The notes below the pieces were generated by a model. The model worked only from the letters and a program-made list of their open reading frames with translations, had not been told where the DNA came from and ran no database searches. From the NCBI GenBank assembly GCA_947095585.1, contig OX352761.1, positions 114,811,890 through 114,875,889 of the forward strand: DNA of 64,000 nucleotides. The letters run 5' to 3'. How positions within the stretch are numbered: position 1 is the first letter of the stretch; each line of letters begins with the position of its first letter. Both the position numbers and the translations under genes were made by a program. Shown piece after piece: positions 1-25,749 of this stretch. Origin of the DNA: Nephrocerus scutellatus. Lineage: Eukaryota; Arthropoda; Insecta; Diptera; Pipunculidae.

Positions 1-244
1 ACAACTATAGGAAACGAGGCGTTAAATAGTGACATAACAGTGTCTTATAGCAGTGAGACATAAAAGTGACAACATGGGACATTTAACATTCACCTTTTTG
101 AACATGTATCCTTTAAACCTTCTAGTAAGACATTGTTACAACACATGTATATTTAGAAGTGATTGATTATATATTGTTTTTTTGTTTGATTAGGTGGGGG
201 GTTAGGTGTTCGAGGTGGTAAGTGCGATTCGCACTAGGATCTTT
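1..244. other. No recognised feature
   Basis: AT-rich sequence at the left edge of the window. I see no coding frame or repeat that I can assign. Confidence 0.5.
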
Positions 245-575
245 TAGTTGAATTATAACACCCAAGCTGCTAGTGTATAAGCCAAAGGTCCTACCAGTAC
301 CTAGTTATGAATCCAAAACTTTGGTGCTTAGAAAAAAACACTTTGACCTATTAGCCGCGATCATAGGAAAGTCTTACGGATAATTTTAGCGCCGTATGTG
401 GGGAAGAACGATTCTCGGCAGTCTATAATAATGATCTGTTCTGCTCAAAAAGTCGTCTGTGGTAGGATTTATGGAACACGAGAGCTAGTCAGGCCAAACC
501 TTCCTGAAAGGATGCTGTATCCCAGGACGCCCAGAGTTTTGAGATGACAAACTGGATGACATTGCAACCGGTGGA
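245..575 (+). mobile_element. RTE-like LINE fragment, 3' part
   Basis: This stretch aligns by eye with the 3' part of the longer element at 8649-9075. Shared segments include the region coding for 'LLVYKPKVLPV'-type residues, the 'FERK'-like end of the reverse-transcriptase region and the GGTAGGATTTATGGAAC motif. It has internal deletions and stops, so it is dead. Confidence 0.6.
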
Positions 576-635
576 GATTCTTTGTGGATGGCCAGGACCG
601 GACCGGTTTTATGATGATTTGTAACATTCAAGTTC

Positions 636-878
636 TTGGAAATTGAAGCAAAAAGTCATATCAGCACTACGGATTCAAGACTAAGCAAAACAGCAAAAAT
701 CATTAAAAAGTTTAGACACGTTCGCGAAGAACGTCCTGGATTGTTGAAGCGTTACGGAAAGTCATTTGTCATTAAATGGAAGATTACAGCTGAAAATATG
801 CTAAACTCCATGACATCGGCTCGAAATCAGTCAGAACCAGACTCCAAATGTAGTGCTAAAAAAGATATATTATAATGT
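636..878 (+). CDS. Unassigned coding-like frame, possible terminal exon
   Basis: An open frame of about 80 codons begins after a possible acceptor (CATTCAAG, about 626-633) and ends at a TAA near 876. The predicted peptide is basic and not low complexity, with segments such as REERPGLLKRYGKSF and VIKWKITAEN. I do not recognise it. It has no good ATG at its left edge, so if real it would be the last exon of a plus-strand gene lying mostly left of the window, convergent with the kinase gene. It could equally be a piece of a transposable element, since RTE-type fragments lie on both sides. Confidence 0.25.
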
Positions 879-879
879 A

Positions 880-1529
880 AATTTGTGTATCTTTTTCATC
901 TTTTGTGCTTATTTGTAAAAATATAAACACTTAGTATTGTCTAAGTAAAAATTTACACGGATAGATTAAAAAAGTAATTTTAATCTTTTCTAATATTTTT
1001 TTTATCGTACTTATAACTTATATCTAAAACTTTCAAAGAAATCAAGACCAAGAAAAGCTTATAAATTCGGTATTTTTTCAATGATGCTTTTTCTTAACAC
1101 ACTGTTATTTAGTTTATTCATATATATTTTTAAGTAAAAATAAATTGTTTTTTTTTTTTTTTTTAATATAAAATTTGTGGAAATATATTGTAAAAAATCT
1201 CTTTGGTTAATATTTTTTTATCATGTATGTAAATGTTATTTCTTTTTTGTGATAGTTTTCAATATATAATTATGTTAACTTTGGAGTGCATTTTTATCTC
1301 AAAAATATTCTAATTTTTTTTAAAAATTTTATTTAATTGTTTAATGAGTATATTATATTTTTAAAATTTTTTTCTTTTATTTAAAATTGTTTTTTGCTGC
1401 AATTGTGCATCTCAGTTTAGTGGGTGAAATTAAACTATAGAGTCATATGTATATAGTAAATATAAAAGAAATAACATAGGTATTTTATTAAAATACTTAA
1501 ATAATACATAAAATAATTATTAATTCCAA
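880..1529. other. AT-rich spacer
   Basis: Very AT-rich with long T and A runs (for example about 1148-1164). No gene or repeat family is recognised. Confidence 0.6.
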
Positions 1530-1740
1530 CATTGGTCCCTCAATTAAGTTAGCGGAGCACGAAGTAGTGCAGGATGTGCAAAAGCTTATAGATACTACTG
1601 TAACAGACAGACTCTTTAACTCCAGGAACTTAGCCATAACAACCAGTACTCACATACAAATTTAAAACATCTTGAGATCAAGGATTAAAAACGGAATTGA
1701 AAACTGCTCGAGCCAGGTTTATGTCCTGGCAGCAAAGACA
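1530..1740 (+). mobile_element. RTE-like LINE fragment
   Basis: It resembles 8465-8720 of the longer RTE-like element: the AACATTGGT-CCTCAATTAA segment is shared, followed by the segment around the LLMYTTMVIPVLTY coding region. It is short and degenerate. Confidence 0.5.
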
Positions 1741-2062
1741 AAAGTTATTTATGAATAAAAAATAAAAATAGCTATTTATTTTATTAATGATCGAAAATAC
1801 TAAACTGTTTTAAAATTTTCCTTTTCTGGAATTTTTTCGTTATGTTAGCCTTTTTAATTATTACACATTGAAATGAGCTTTTTTAGGTTGTGATTTTTCT
1901 TAGGTATTCTATTTGCACCCACTCATTGTTCAATATGAATCAGCACGAAAGAATAGCATCCATACATAACCGTTCTTCCAAATTATTCTTCCGTTCTTTC
2001 CTCCAAAATATTTTTTTTGCTTTAAAGTTCTTCACTAATATTATTATTATATTTGTACATAT

Positions 2063-2068
2063 TTTATT
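2063..2068 (-). promoter_or_regulatory. Possible poly(A) signal of the STK32-like gene
   Basis: AATAAA on the minus strand, about 30 nt after the kinase stop codon. Other AT-rich candidates lie further downstream, so this one may not be the site used. Confidence 0.3.
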
Positions 2069-2098
2069 TTTTGTACGCCAGACTTAATTGACCACATC

Positions 2099-17003
<14,905 letters not shown>

Positions 17004-17610
17004 TATCGAAGATGCATTCACTGAACGGAACAGGATTATCGATTTTCAAGCAACGTTATGAGCAAACAATAAACACTCTTTCTATGGTTCTAGAAATATT
17101 ATGATTTCTTCTTGAATTGAATGCATTGTTTGATTAGGGTTGGAAAGATCCTTTGGATGATTTAAGTATCTCTCTCTGCAACATAATAAGAAATTGGTTG
17201 TTTAATTTTAAAACGATTGCTTACTATTTTTAATGAATTCAAGAAAGAAATCTTTATTTGTCAATTAAAGATAAGTTAATAAGATTAATAGTTTTAAGAA
17301 CAGATATAACAAATATAACTTAAAATTACTTTGTACATATATCTAAGTCTGTCCGTTCCACCAAATTTAAAAACGCCTTTATCGGGGACCACCATATTCT
17401 TTGTTGTATAAACGCATCTTTTTTTGTATACATAAATTTATTGCTTATTGGAAGAACTCCCTGAATGACTTGCGCTACGGCAATTTATTAAAATTAAGAA
17501 AAATATGAAAATCGAAAGAACGTCATTAACATTCATTTTCTCAGAATTCTCCCTGGTTTGTTTTTTTAATCAATTGAAAAAAAAAACAACCGATAAAAAT
17601 TAAAATTTTT
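17004..17610. other. Upstream region of the STK32-like gene
   Basis: AT-rich sequence 5' of the kinase start codon. Any 5' UTR exon or promoter should lie here or further right. I could not pick a transcription start. Confidence 0.4.
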
Positions 17611-17611
17611 C

Positions 17612-18605
17612 TTGTAAATTCTCTAATCGGGGATACACACACACACGCTGCGTGCTCGTTTTGTGGCAAAATCATCCACTAAATGACGAAGCGGCAGCGA
17701 ACCCCCAGGGGTCCGATCACTCAAAATTTTTACAAAAAGTGTTTTCCATCGAAGACACACATGTGTACAAAATTTAAAGAAAATCGGGTAAATTTTGTAA
17801 AATATTTTAATAGAAAGTATTGTCACCGGATATACACATGTTTACAAAATTTCAGGAAAATCGGGCTTTAGGAAGTTCGTTAAAAAGTGATAATTCAAAA
17901 AAAAAAAATTGTATGGGAGCCCCCCGATCCCGGGGCACGATCGCTTCAAAAATTTTACAAAAAGTTTTGTCCATCAGAGATACACATGCGTATAAAATTT
18001 GAAGAAAATCGGGAACTTTTTTCATAAAATTTGTATGGGTGCCCCCCCCGACCGAGGGGCCCGATCTCTCCAAAATTTTTACAAAAAGTGTTTTCAATCG
18101 GAGATACACATTTGTATAAAATTTTAAAAAAATCGGGTAAATTTTGTAAAATATTTGTATGGGAGCCCCACGACCCCGCGGTCCGAGTGGCCTCAAATTT
18201 TAATAGAAAGTATTGTCACCGGGTGGGCGCCGTGGCTCAGTGGAAGTGCACATGGCTGCTAAGCAGGAGGTTCAGGTTCGAATCTCAGCAACACCCAAAA
18301 GTATTTTCCACGGTGTCTCACCTCTCGCGAATGGGTGACAAACGTTCCGAGAGTAATACCTTGTCACGGAAAGCTTCTCAATTCGCCGTTCGGATCCGGC
18401 CTTAAATTGTAGGTCCCTTCCATTTGTGTCCAAAAATTAACATGTGCAGCACAAATGGTCGCGAGAAGTTAGGCCTTGGACCGCAATGGTCTGTCGCGCC
18501 GAATATTATTATTATTATTGTCACCGGAAATATACATGTGTGCAAAATTTCAATAAAATCGGGCTATGGGAAGTGGGTTAAAAATTTATCAGAAAATCTG
18601 ACCAG
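17612..18605 (+). repeat. TIR-tandem element, about five units, split by a SINE
   Basis: It starts GTAAATTCTCTAATCGGGG and then has units of about 120 bp. Each unit contains a GGGAGCCCCCCGACCCCGGG-like head, TTTTTACAAAAAGTGTT, GATACACATGTGT and AAAATCGGG. The array ends with GGGCTATGGGAAGTGGGTTA near 18560. A tRNA-derived SINE (18223-18516) is inserted in the last unit. No protein is encoded. Open frames across the units are by-products of the repeat. Confidence 0.8.
18223..18516 (+). mobile_element. tRNA-derived SINE with 11-bp target duplication
   Basis: The tRNA-like head has an A box TGGCTCAGTGG (18233-18243) and a B box GGTTCGAATC (18275-18284). A unique body (CACGGTGTCTCACCTCTCGCG, CTTCCATTTGTGTCC, GGTCTGTCGCGCC) and an (ATT)n tail follow. 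It is flanked by ATTGTCACCGG on both sides (18212-18222 and 18517-18527), which shows retroposition into the surrounding repeat. Transcription by RNA polymerase III from the internal boxes is expected for the family. Confidence 0.85.
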
Positions 18606-18887
18606 CCAGCCACCCAGCCAGCCATTTTGAAATTTCTAAATATGTTCCTTCCCATAAAGTTCACTTGAAACTTTTTAAGTGAATCAGATTTCTCAATAGA
18701 GGCACCATTAATTACTGGTGGCACGTAACGCAGAACTTCCTTCTGAGGAAAAAGACTAGCCTGGAATTTATTTGAGTTAAATTCCACCCAATTAGATCTA
18801 CCCAAATCAAGAATAACTTGAATGTTCGACAGAATTGTCGTATTTATTATATCTCGAGAACCAATTAAGCGAGAATTGCATTCTTTT
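18606..18887. other. Spacer between two repeat copies
   Basis: No supported feature. A minus-strand stretch at 18700-18800 (YVPPVINGASIEKS) may be a LINE fragment, but it is too short to assign. Confidence 0.3.
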
Positions 18888-18888
18888 T

Positions 18889-19630
18889 TAAATTCTCTAT
18901 ATTAACTTCTTTTTCCCGTGGCACGGATGTCGGTCAGCAGTCGGACGTCTGTCGTGTAATCTTGCGATCAATTTTTAACCCACTTCCCATGGCCCGATTT
19001 TATTGAAATTTTGCACACATATGTATTTCCGGAGACAACACTTTCTATTTAATTTTGAGGTCCCTCGGGCTGCGGGGTCGGAGGGCACCCATACAAAAAT
19101 TTTAAAAAATTTACCCGATTTCCCACACATGTGTATACCCAATAAGCAATACTTTTTCGATAGGGGTCCCGGGTTCGGCCGCAAGGCCCTTATACATTTT
19201 TTAAATATCTATACTGGCATCAGAGAAATCTAAGCTCACGCACAAATGAACCCAGCAAATGAAACGAGACAAAAATGTTTTATGCTTAATTCAACTTACA
19301 TTTTTATTTACTGAATTTTATTTTTATTGATGTCGTTTTTTATTGTCGACATCAACTTACAGATAGAACAACAAGTTTTCGCAATATTCTGTCATTTCGC
19401 GTTTTCATAAATTAGTTCAGAGCAGTCAAAGAGTTCTCAAGATAAATGTTCGTGTTTCTTATTTGCTCAGAGTATGAGCGTGCTCTAAGTGCTCAGAATA
19501 AAATGGTCTGAGCTTTTTCAATTTTAACATCTGATGTCAAATGTCTGTTTCGATGATTTTCTCCTACAATAAAAAAAAAATTACCCAGGATCGAGGGGCT
19601 CCCATATCAATTTCTGCGATTAGAGAATTT
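18889..19630 (-). repeat. TIR-tandem element, long form, reverse orientation
   Basis: It is bounded on the left by TTAAATTCTCTATATTAAC and on the right by GCGATTAGAGAATTT. It contains three reversed units (CGGGCTGCGGGGTCGGAGG and others) and a unique core of about 350 bp starting near 19225 (CACGCACAAATGAACCCAGC). The same core is present at 49970-50230. Confidence 0.75.
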
Positions 19631-19639
19631 GGATGAAAA

Positions 19640-20060
19640 ATTTTTATGGGTTGTTTTTTTACTAAAAAACTTAATGGAAGCCGATAGCGCTGTATCATCA
19701 ACAAATGAATGAATATCATAGCTTGTAGAAGATAATATGTCATTAATATATAGAAAAGCGTAGGCGACAAGAATGACCCTTGAGCCACGCTACCATTGAT
19801 CACATGCGAAGATGAAGAAATTCCATTTAATGCAACTTTTATTTTGCGGTTCCATAAATAGTCCTCAATTCATGCAATGAGAGAGGTTTCTAAGCTGAGC
19901 GAACGAATCTTATTTATAAGATAATCACGCCATGCTCGATCAAATCGGTCGCTAGAAATATCCAGAGAAACGACGCTTGATTCATCTAGATTTTCAATGC
20001 TTCGCTCCTACCAATTAGGAATGAATGTCATGAGTTGACCAGAAGAGCACAGATCTTAGA
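19640..20060 (-). mobile_element. LINE reverse-transcriptase fragment
   Basis: Minus-strand pieces read VVSLDISSDRFDRAWRDYL, IEDYLWNRKIKVALNG and VAQGSFLSPTLFYIL. These are reverse-transcriptase blocks around the GVPQGS motif of a Jockey/R1-like LINE. It is truncated and has stops. Confidence 0.7.
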
Positions 20061-20089
20061 GTTTTACTGATAGTATACGTCATAACTGT

Positions 20090-20165
20090 GGGCGCTATGG
20101 CCATAGTGGTTAGTGTGTCGGACTTCTGAGCAGGAGGTTTGAGGTTCGAATCCCAGAAAAAAAAA
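20090..20165 (+). mobile_element. Truncated tRNA-derived SINE head
   Basis: Only the tRNA-like part remains: GGGCGCTATGGCCATAGTGG, then GAGGTTCGAATCCCAG and a run of A residues. The A box is diverged and the B box intact. A folded tRNA gene is less likely, because the acceptor stem does not close. Confidence 0.65.
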
Positions 20166-20309
20166 AATTCAAAATATCGCTGAAATCAAAAGTAAATGGT
20201 TTTTCAATAGGGACACAACAATTTTAAGTTTTAATACAAACACACTTATAAATTTTTTTATTGATCTGTCAATGTGAAAACGTCAGCCAAGGTTTACGTT
20301 TTTATTATG

Positions 20310-20755
20310 GCTAAGTTCACGAACGAGCAACGTTTTAAAAATTATTACCGAAATTCTGAGCGTTGGTCGCAACTTTAAGAGCGCTTACTCCAATTTTCGA
20401 GTCGTAGTAATCAACCCACCAGACCGGCTGTGCGTGATGGATGAATTCGAGTCAACATATTCACTACTGAATGTTCCTGTACCAGTGATACAATGCACCA
20501 GTCGTAGTACCACAAATATCGCAGCAGTAAGTGCTTCAGTTCAAAATGAGCCAAATCAGTCCGTTCCACAGCAATTGGGAATCTTTCAGTCTACATTGTG
20601 GCAAATTTTACATAAAGATCTTGGCCTACAAGACCAAATTAACACAACAACTGAAGCCTCTCTTGATCATTTAAAGCGCCGAAACTTATGTTATGTTATG
20701 TCCTTATTGATAAACCCTATACTACCACCAGCACCAACTAAACAAAAGTAGTCGC
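20310..20755 (+). mobile_element. DUF4817-type transposase N-terminal remnant
   Basis: The frame reads FTNEQRFKIITEILSVGRNF (with a shift), KFESTYS-like (DEFESTYSLLN), then NIAAVSASVQNEPNQSVPQQ and TLWQILHKDLGLQDQ and a DHLKRRNLCYV segment. This is the helix-turn-helix region of Tc/mariner-like insect transposases. The catalytic part is missing. Confidence 0.75.
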
Positions 20756-21345
20756 ATAGCAAAACTTTTTAAGCAACGTACGAATATTGTATAACTAATT
20801 TTTTTTAAATAACATAATATTTTAATGAACATAATATGTATCATATATTGGCCTTAATACAATCAAGTAAATTTAAAACACACACACACACAAAGCCTCT
20901 AAGTAAGTAAACATGTCATTCGTTTGCCTTTTGGCGGTTAGGAGTTAAGCGTTAAATCCCTTTTCCATTTTGCCATTATGAATAAATCTTCATGTAAGAG
21001 TATATCCCTTTACGACAATAACACCAGCTGATGAGTTCACTCTAGGATGTTTATAAAATGTCAATAACCCTTTTTGTATCATTGCGGATGTCCTCTGAAC
21101 TTAGAAACAGAAAATTAAATATGCATAGTTAAGCATTTGCTGCTCATTAAATATTCATAACGACACTCTGGCATTGTGTGAAATCCACTCATATTTTTGT
21201 AATTATGTAAAGAAGCTTTTAGATGAGCATTATACAGCACTTATGAATTGCTAATGAATAACTAATAATGAAAGGTAATGCTGTTAAGTGGAGCATAAAA
21301 AATTATATTAAAAAATTATATACTGTTATGTATAGATTTTTTCAA
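20756..21345. other. Spacer with short (CA)n
   Basis: AT-rich. It contains a (CA)n run at about 20878-20891. No gene is recognised. Confidence 0.5.
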
Positions 21346-21349
21346 GATT

Positions 21350-21560
21350 TTTCCTTTCCAGGAAATTAACCATAGAACAACTATGCTGCTTGTGTATAGG
21401 ACAATGGTCGTACCATTATTTACATACGGATGCGAAATTTGGTGCTCAGAGGAAAGTCCTGCAAAATATTACAATTAAAAAAGGAAGATTAAGGGGATTT
21501 GACACAAACGAGGTACACGAAGGTTATCGCGATGCTGACATCGAACAAATAATCAAGCTA
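21350..21560 (+). mobile_element. RTE-like LINE fragment
   Basis: It encodes LLVYRTMVVPLFTYGCEIWCS and, after a shift, NEVHEGYRDADIEQIIKL. These correspond to the C-terminal region of the element at 8650-8900. Confidence 0.65.
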
Positions 21561-22100
21561 TGAACTCAAGGAACTTTGAACAGGGAAAAGTATTTTTGGA
21601 AGGACTAATGGCACATAACAGCGGAGCAGAACAAGCCTTGGCTAAAAAAAATGGCGTTGATGAAAGTGTTAGGAGATATTACGCTCAAAATTGGGTTCCA
21701 ATTTTAAGGCACACTAAGGCCGTTTTCGAAACCGAGACTTATTTAAGACTTTTTGACTTAATTTTTGCCACCATCTTAAATAAGTCAGTAAAATCGTTTA
21801 TGTGATTTAGTTTTCGTGCAAGACAGAGATAGAAAATTAGTCACCTCGCGAGGAGACATATAGACGCTATAGACGCTATAGAGAAGGTTTTGCTGCCGAC
21901 TCTGCACATATTTAAAGATGAAATACACACGAGCGTCGACGAATGTTTTGATCACCACAACCCAATAAAGGAGCAAAGAGAGCAGCTGATAGTTTGAATG
22001 AACTGTACATTATTAGAAATCGAACACCAAAGAAAACAACAACAGAGCAAATGAAAGGTGAGAATCTAAATAATTCAAACTTAAACCTGTAGCTGGGTTG
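21561..22100. other. Unassigned sequence
   Basis: An open frame of 81 codons (21560-21805) follows the RTE fragment. It matches no family I know and is not supported as a gene. Confidence 0.35.
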
Positions 22101-22119
22101 ACGATCCCTGGTCCAGTGT

Positions 22120-23230
22120 TTTAATAAACAGATTCGGTGCCGTGAAAAGGGTTTCTACTTAATCTTGGGTCGAATTACGACATCAGTTAACGAGTGAATG
22201 AAATCCATGCGTTAACGAGTGATCGATTGTTTACATTGGAATGATCCCTACTCGTCACTCGTTTACGTAAGCGATCATGCCAAATCAACGTTATTCAGTC
22301 ACGTATGTGGTAATTCGGTCCCTGATTTTCAACAATGCAATACCTTTCCACGACGATTGATTCTGCGCATCGAAAGGACTCCAGTGTCACTCCACACTAG
22401 ACCAAAGATCGTCAACCCAGCAAACGGTCTGATTTCAGAACTGATGCTGCAACAACAACAACAAAGCAATATCCAAGCTTGACCAAACAACCTTGCAACA
22501 ACAACACGCAGCACTTTAAACAAACAACACAAAATCAGATTATTTAACGGGTTTGACGGCGCATGTACAAGCCACACTTGGTAACGCAGAACTAAAGCAA
22601 CGAATGCATAGCAACAACGAGACCTTGAACCAACCGTGGGATCCGAACGAGATCGATCGTCCCACGGTTCACGACTGACAGCACAATTTCCAACCGATTG
22701 GGAAAGTATAAAGGGCAGGAATTAGGACATAAGGTATATTTCCTTGCGATTCCTACTGCTGACAACACGTCATTGAATTGTTTGAGAGAGATATTCTTGC
22801 CATTATTTCCTCATGCGAAAGGCCAGTAATTCTTTGCATTAAATTGTTCAAGAGAGTCCTTGCCATTACTTTCTCACACTAAACTCTAGTTATTCTTTGT
22901 ATTAAATGGTTCAAGAGAGAGTGCCTTGCCATTGCTTAGTACTCGTACTAACGCTGGCATATAAATTTACCTTTCAGCCTATGGATACTATTACCAAATA
23001 TATATACAATACATCACGCTTTGTCATAAGGCAACACTAGTACAAATACCTCACAACGATAGCATGACCTAACAATCGCCAATACATTGTTTGACTTCAC
23101 GCATAGTTGTGAAACTCTATTACAATAATAGAGCGTCCCAATTGAAATTGTCAATAATTGCAAAAATATCATTAAATCACCCTGTTACATAGTGACATAG
23201 TGTAACATTGCTTAACGCGGATAATTTCTT
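22120..23230 (+). mobile_element. LTR-retrotransposon remnant with internal tandem units
   Basis: CGGTGCCGTGAAAAGGG near 22137 resembles a primer-binding region. A TATA-like AGTATAAAGGGCAGG lies near 22706, followed by three tandem units of 63-66 bp (starts near 22772, 22838 and 22901). No protein domain is left. The element type (BEL/Pao or other) cannot be decided. Confidence 0.4.
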
Positions 23231-23929
23231 TAAAACTTATTGTTGTAGGTTGTTATCGATTTTTTCATAATTAATTTTACAACATTTCATAAAAGGTATT
23301 AATGTAAGCTAAATTACCCAATTTAGGCTAATGCAAGGACAACCAATATAAAATTAAAACTTTCAAGTTTAACTTATATTAAAATTACTACAACAAAGCC
23401 AAGGTCAGAAAAATACCGTGAATATCGGCATGTTATATGCACTTTTCCGGAAATTTACATCACCTGAAACTCCCCTAACAAACAATTACACAAAAAATAA
23501 AACGAAGCAATAACTCAATACTTTCCCATGTATCCGGCTCGGAGTTTCCGTGGTGGTCGAAAAGCACAAATATTGTATGAAATAGGATGCGGAATGCTTT
23601 TCAAAATGTTTAATTATGCGTTAAAAGTGATGAGCTGATAAAATTGAATTTTCTTTCTCACATTTCAGGGGAGAGTTATTTGATGAGTACTCGGTAATAA
23701 TGAAATAATGTATTTGTTGATGTCCTCTAATTTCTAAAAAGCAAAATTTGTTATTTGTTAAACCCAAATATGAACGAATTTTTTAAAATAAATAGAAATC
23801 TTAATTGAGTTATAGTAATAACTAAATTCGGTTATATATAAATATATTATTTTTTTTAAAAGGTTGCACCACATTAGCATTGAAATTTTACATTAGGTAA
23901 GCCTGCTCCATTATCACTAAACCTTGGAC
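23231..23929. other. AT-rich spacer
   Basis: No gene or repeat is recognised. Confidence 0.5.
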
Positions 23930-24060
23930 GACATTCCGACTTTACAGGTCCCCGGTCACGAGGCGTCCATACAAACATTTTACCAAATTTAAACGATTTT
24001 CTTCAACTCAGGAGATACGGAAATGGGTAAATCTGCAAAAATCCCGAGGTCGAAAATGTT
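23930..24060 (-). repeat. TIR-tandem family, degenerate fragment
   Basis: GGTCCCCGGTCACGAGGCGTCC and the following AACGATTTTCTTCAACTC with GGAGATACGG resemble a reversed unit. Divergence is high. Confidence 0.4.
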
Positions 24061-24105
24061 CATGATCACAATACTTCCTTTTACTATGTAAAAGAAAGTA
24101 AAACA

Positions 24106-24393
24106 TCTACTTATATAAAACTGAAGTATTGAATGTATGTCCTTTATACATTTCCATGCCGCTTATCCAAACGGGTGAAACTTTGCGTAGGAGTTTCATA
24201 CCATAATGACCAGGGTTTTGGTCATACATGTTTTGGAAGTGGTCGGTCACCTGGGTCAGGCGGTCATTATAAAAAATTTTTTAAAAAAAATTTAGTATAT
24301 GGATTCGTTGAAATTTATAATAGTAGAGTCGTAATAGTAAATGATATAGCGCTCAATAGGTGTGCAGGTAGCGAAGCGCCTCCGTACAGCTAG
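24106..24393 (+). mobile_element. Non-autonomous Helitron-like element, 288 bp
   Basis: It begins TCTACTTATATAAAA after an A and ends CAGCTAG before a T, the insertion pattern A|TC...CTAG|T of Helitrons. The GC-rich 3' subterminal GGTAGCGAAGCGCCTCCG precedes CTAG, as in many insect Helitrons. Related ends are at 55470-55473, 48605 (mutated) and 63821. It encodes no protein. Confidence 0.75.
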
Positions 24394-24399
24394 TAACGT

Positions 24400-25425
24400 T
24401 AACTTTTTATTCACTTAATATTCGCTTCACGCGAAGAAAATTATACATCAAAGTCCTTCCGAGTCATAAAAAACATCAATTATGTAAAAAGTAATAAGAT
24501 AAAGGAACTTAACTAACTTTTTTTTTAACCTAATACGAGTTCAGCAAACTTGGCTATGGAAAAATAGTTGAACGAGTACAGAAAAGAACAAAAATACCGA
24601 CGACTCCCACTTTCTCTCGTCTCTCTTAATGACAACTACTATTAAGAACAGATAATTATATACGAGTATCTAAGCAGTTTTACAGATTGTTTGTTATTCA
24701 CTTGATTAATTATATTCCTTGAAAATTACGTAGGACAGTACTGACGCCTTCCCATCGTCAACCTCTAACCCCAATTACACTTCCGACTCTATTCCTATTC
24801 CGGATGTAAGATTTTATAATAGTCAAGTACTAAAAATATCACAAATTGCTGTGACTGTGCAAAGTCGTGAAAACCCCATATGCAAACATTTGAATAAGAT
24901 ACTACGCGTACATACGGATACGACTTATATGACACGACTATGATACATGGTTTCAGGCGCCATCTAGTCACATTCTATTACGTCTATACTTAATAGGTGC
25001 ACTTCGCATACATGACACTTTAGTTAAATGAAGTGGTCGTCCTTTATAGATAATATATCACAATTTGTTTCGTTAACTCTGTGTGTGTAGTGTGTAGTGG
25101 CGAGTATGCAATCACAATTTACATTCCGTAAAGTTGCTACTCATATTGCTTGGTAATAAGGGAGAAAGCGTTAAACTTAAACAAATGAATATACATATAT
25201 TCGTATTATACATATTAGCTATCAAAATCGCAATGTGAAAAGTGTGATTTGGGAATTTCCGTTCGTTAGTTGTCTTTCTTACCCGAACACTCTTTTGAAA
25301 CTATCAGTAAAATATCCCACTCGCTTTTCTGAAAGTTGTCAAAAGTTTAATTTGTTATCGAACATGTTAATGATTAATAATATTTTCTCGTTAATTTATT
25401 ATTATTCATTATTTTTATGCTTTTG
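24400..25425. other. AT-rich spacer
   Basis: No supported gene. A 66-codon frame at 25235-25435 is hydrophobic and low in complexity, and I do not call it. Confidence 0.5.
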
Positions 25426-25429
25426 CCTC

Positions 25430-25745
25430 TTTTAAAATTCTCCATTTTAATTTCGTGTGCCGGTGTGTTTGTTTGTTTGTGGCATCCAAATCTTGTGATC
25501 AATTTTTAACCCACTTCCTAGCCCGATTTTATGCAAACTTCACACACATGTGTCTCTCAGATAGCGACACTTTCATTTAAAATTTGGAAGTAATCGGGCC
25601 CCAGCACCGAAGGGCTTCCATATAACTTTTAAAAAATAAACCCGACTTTTCTTAAAGTTTGCACACATATGTGTATCTCAGATCTCAACATTTTCCGTAA
25701 AAATTTTGTAGTCCTAGTCTCGAGGGGCTCCCATATAAATTTCTC
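25430..25745 (-). repeat. TIR-tandem family, reverse copy
   Basis: The left end TAAAATTCTCCATTTTAATT is diverged. Reversed units carry CGGGCCCCAGCACCGAAGGGC and CTCGAGGGGCTCCCATAT. Confidence 0.7.
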
Positions 25746-25749
25746 TTCC

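Noticed and set aside
18223..18300. Functional tRNA gene
   Set aside because: A and B boxes are present, but the acceptor stem does not close and a SINE body with (ATT)n tail follows, repeated elsewhere in the window.
18031..18405. 124-codon frame across 18031-18405
   Set aside because: It runs from the tandem element into a SINE across a target-site duplication, so it is not one gene.
24133..24393. 86-codon frame
   Set aside because: It lies within the 288-bp Helitron-like element and ends in its terminus. No protein family is seen.
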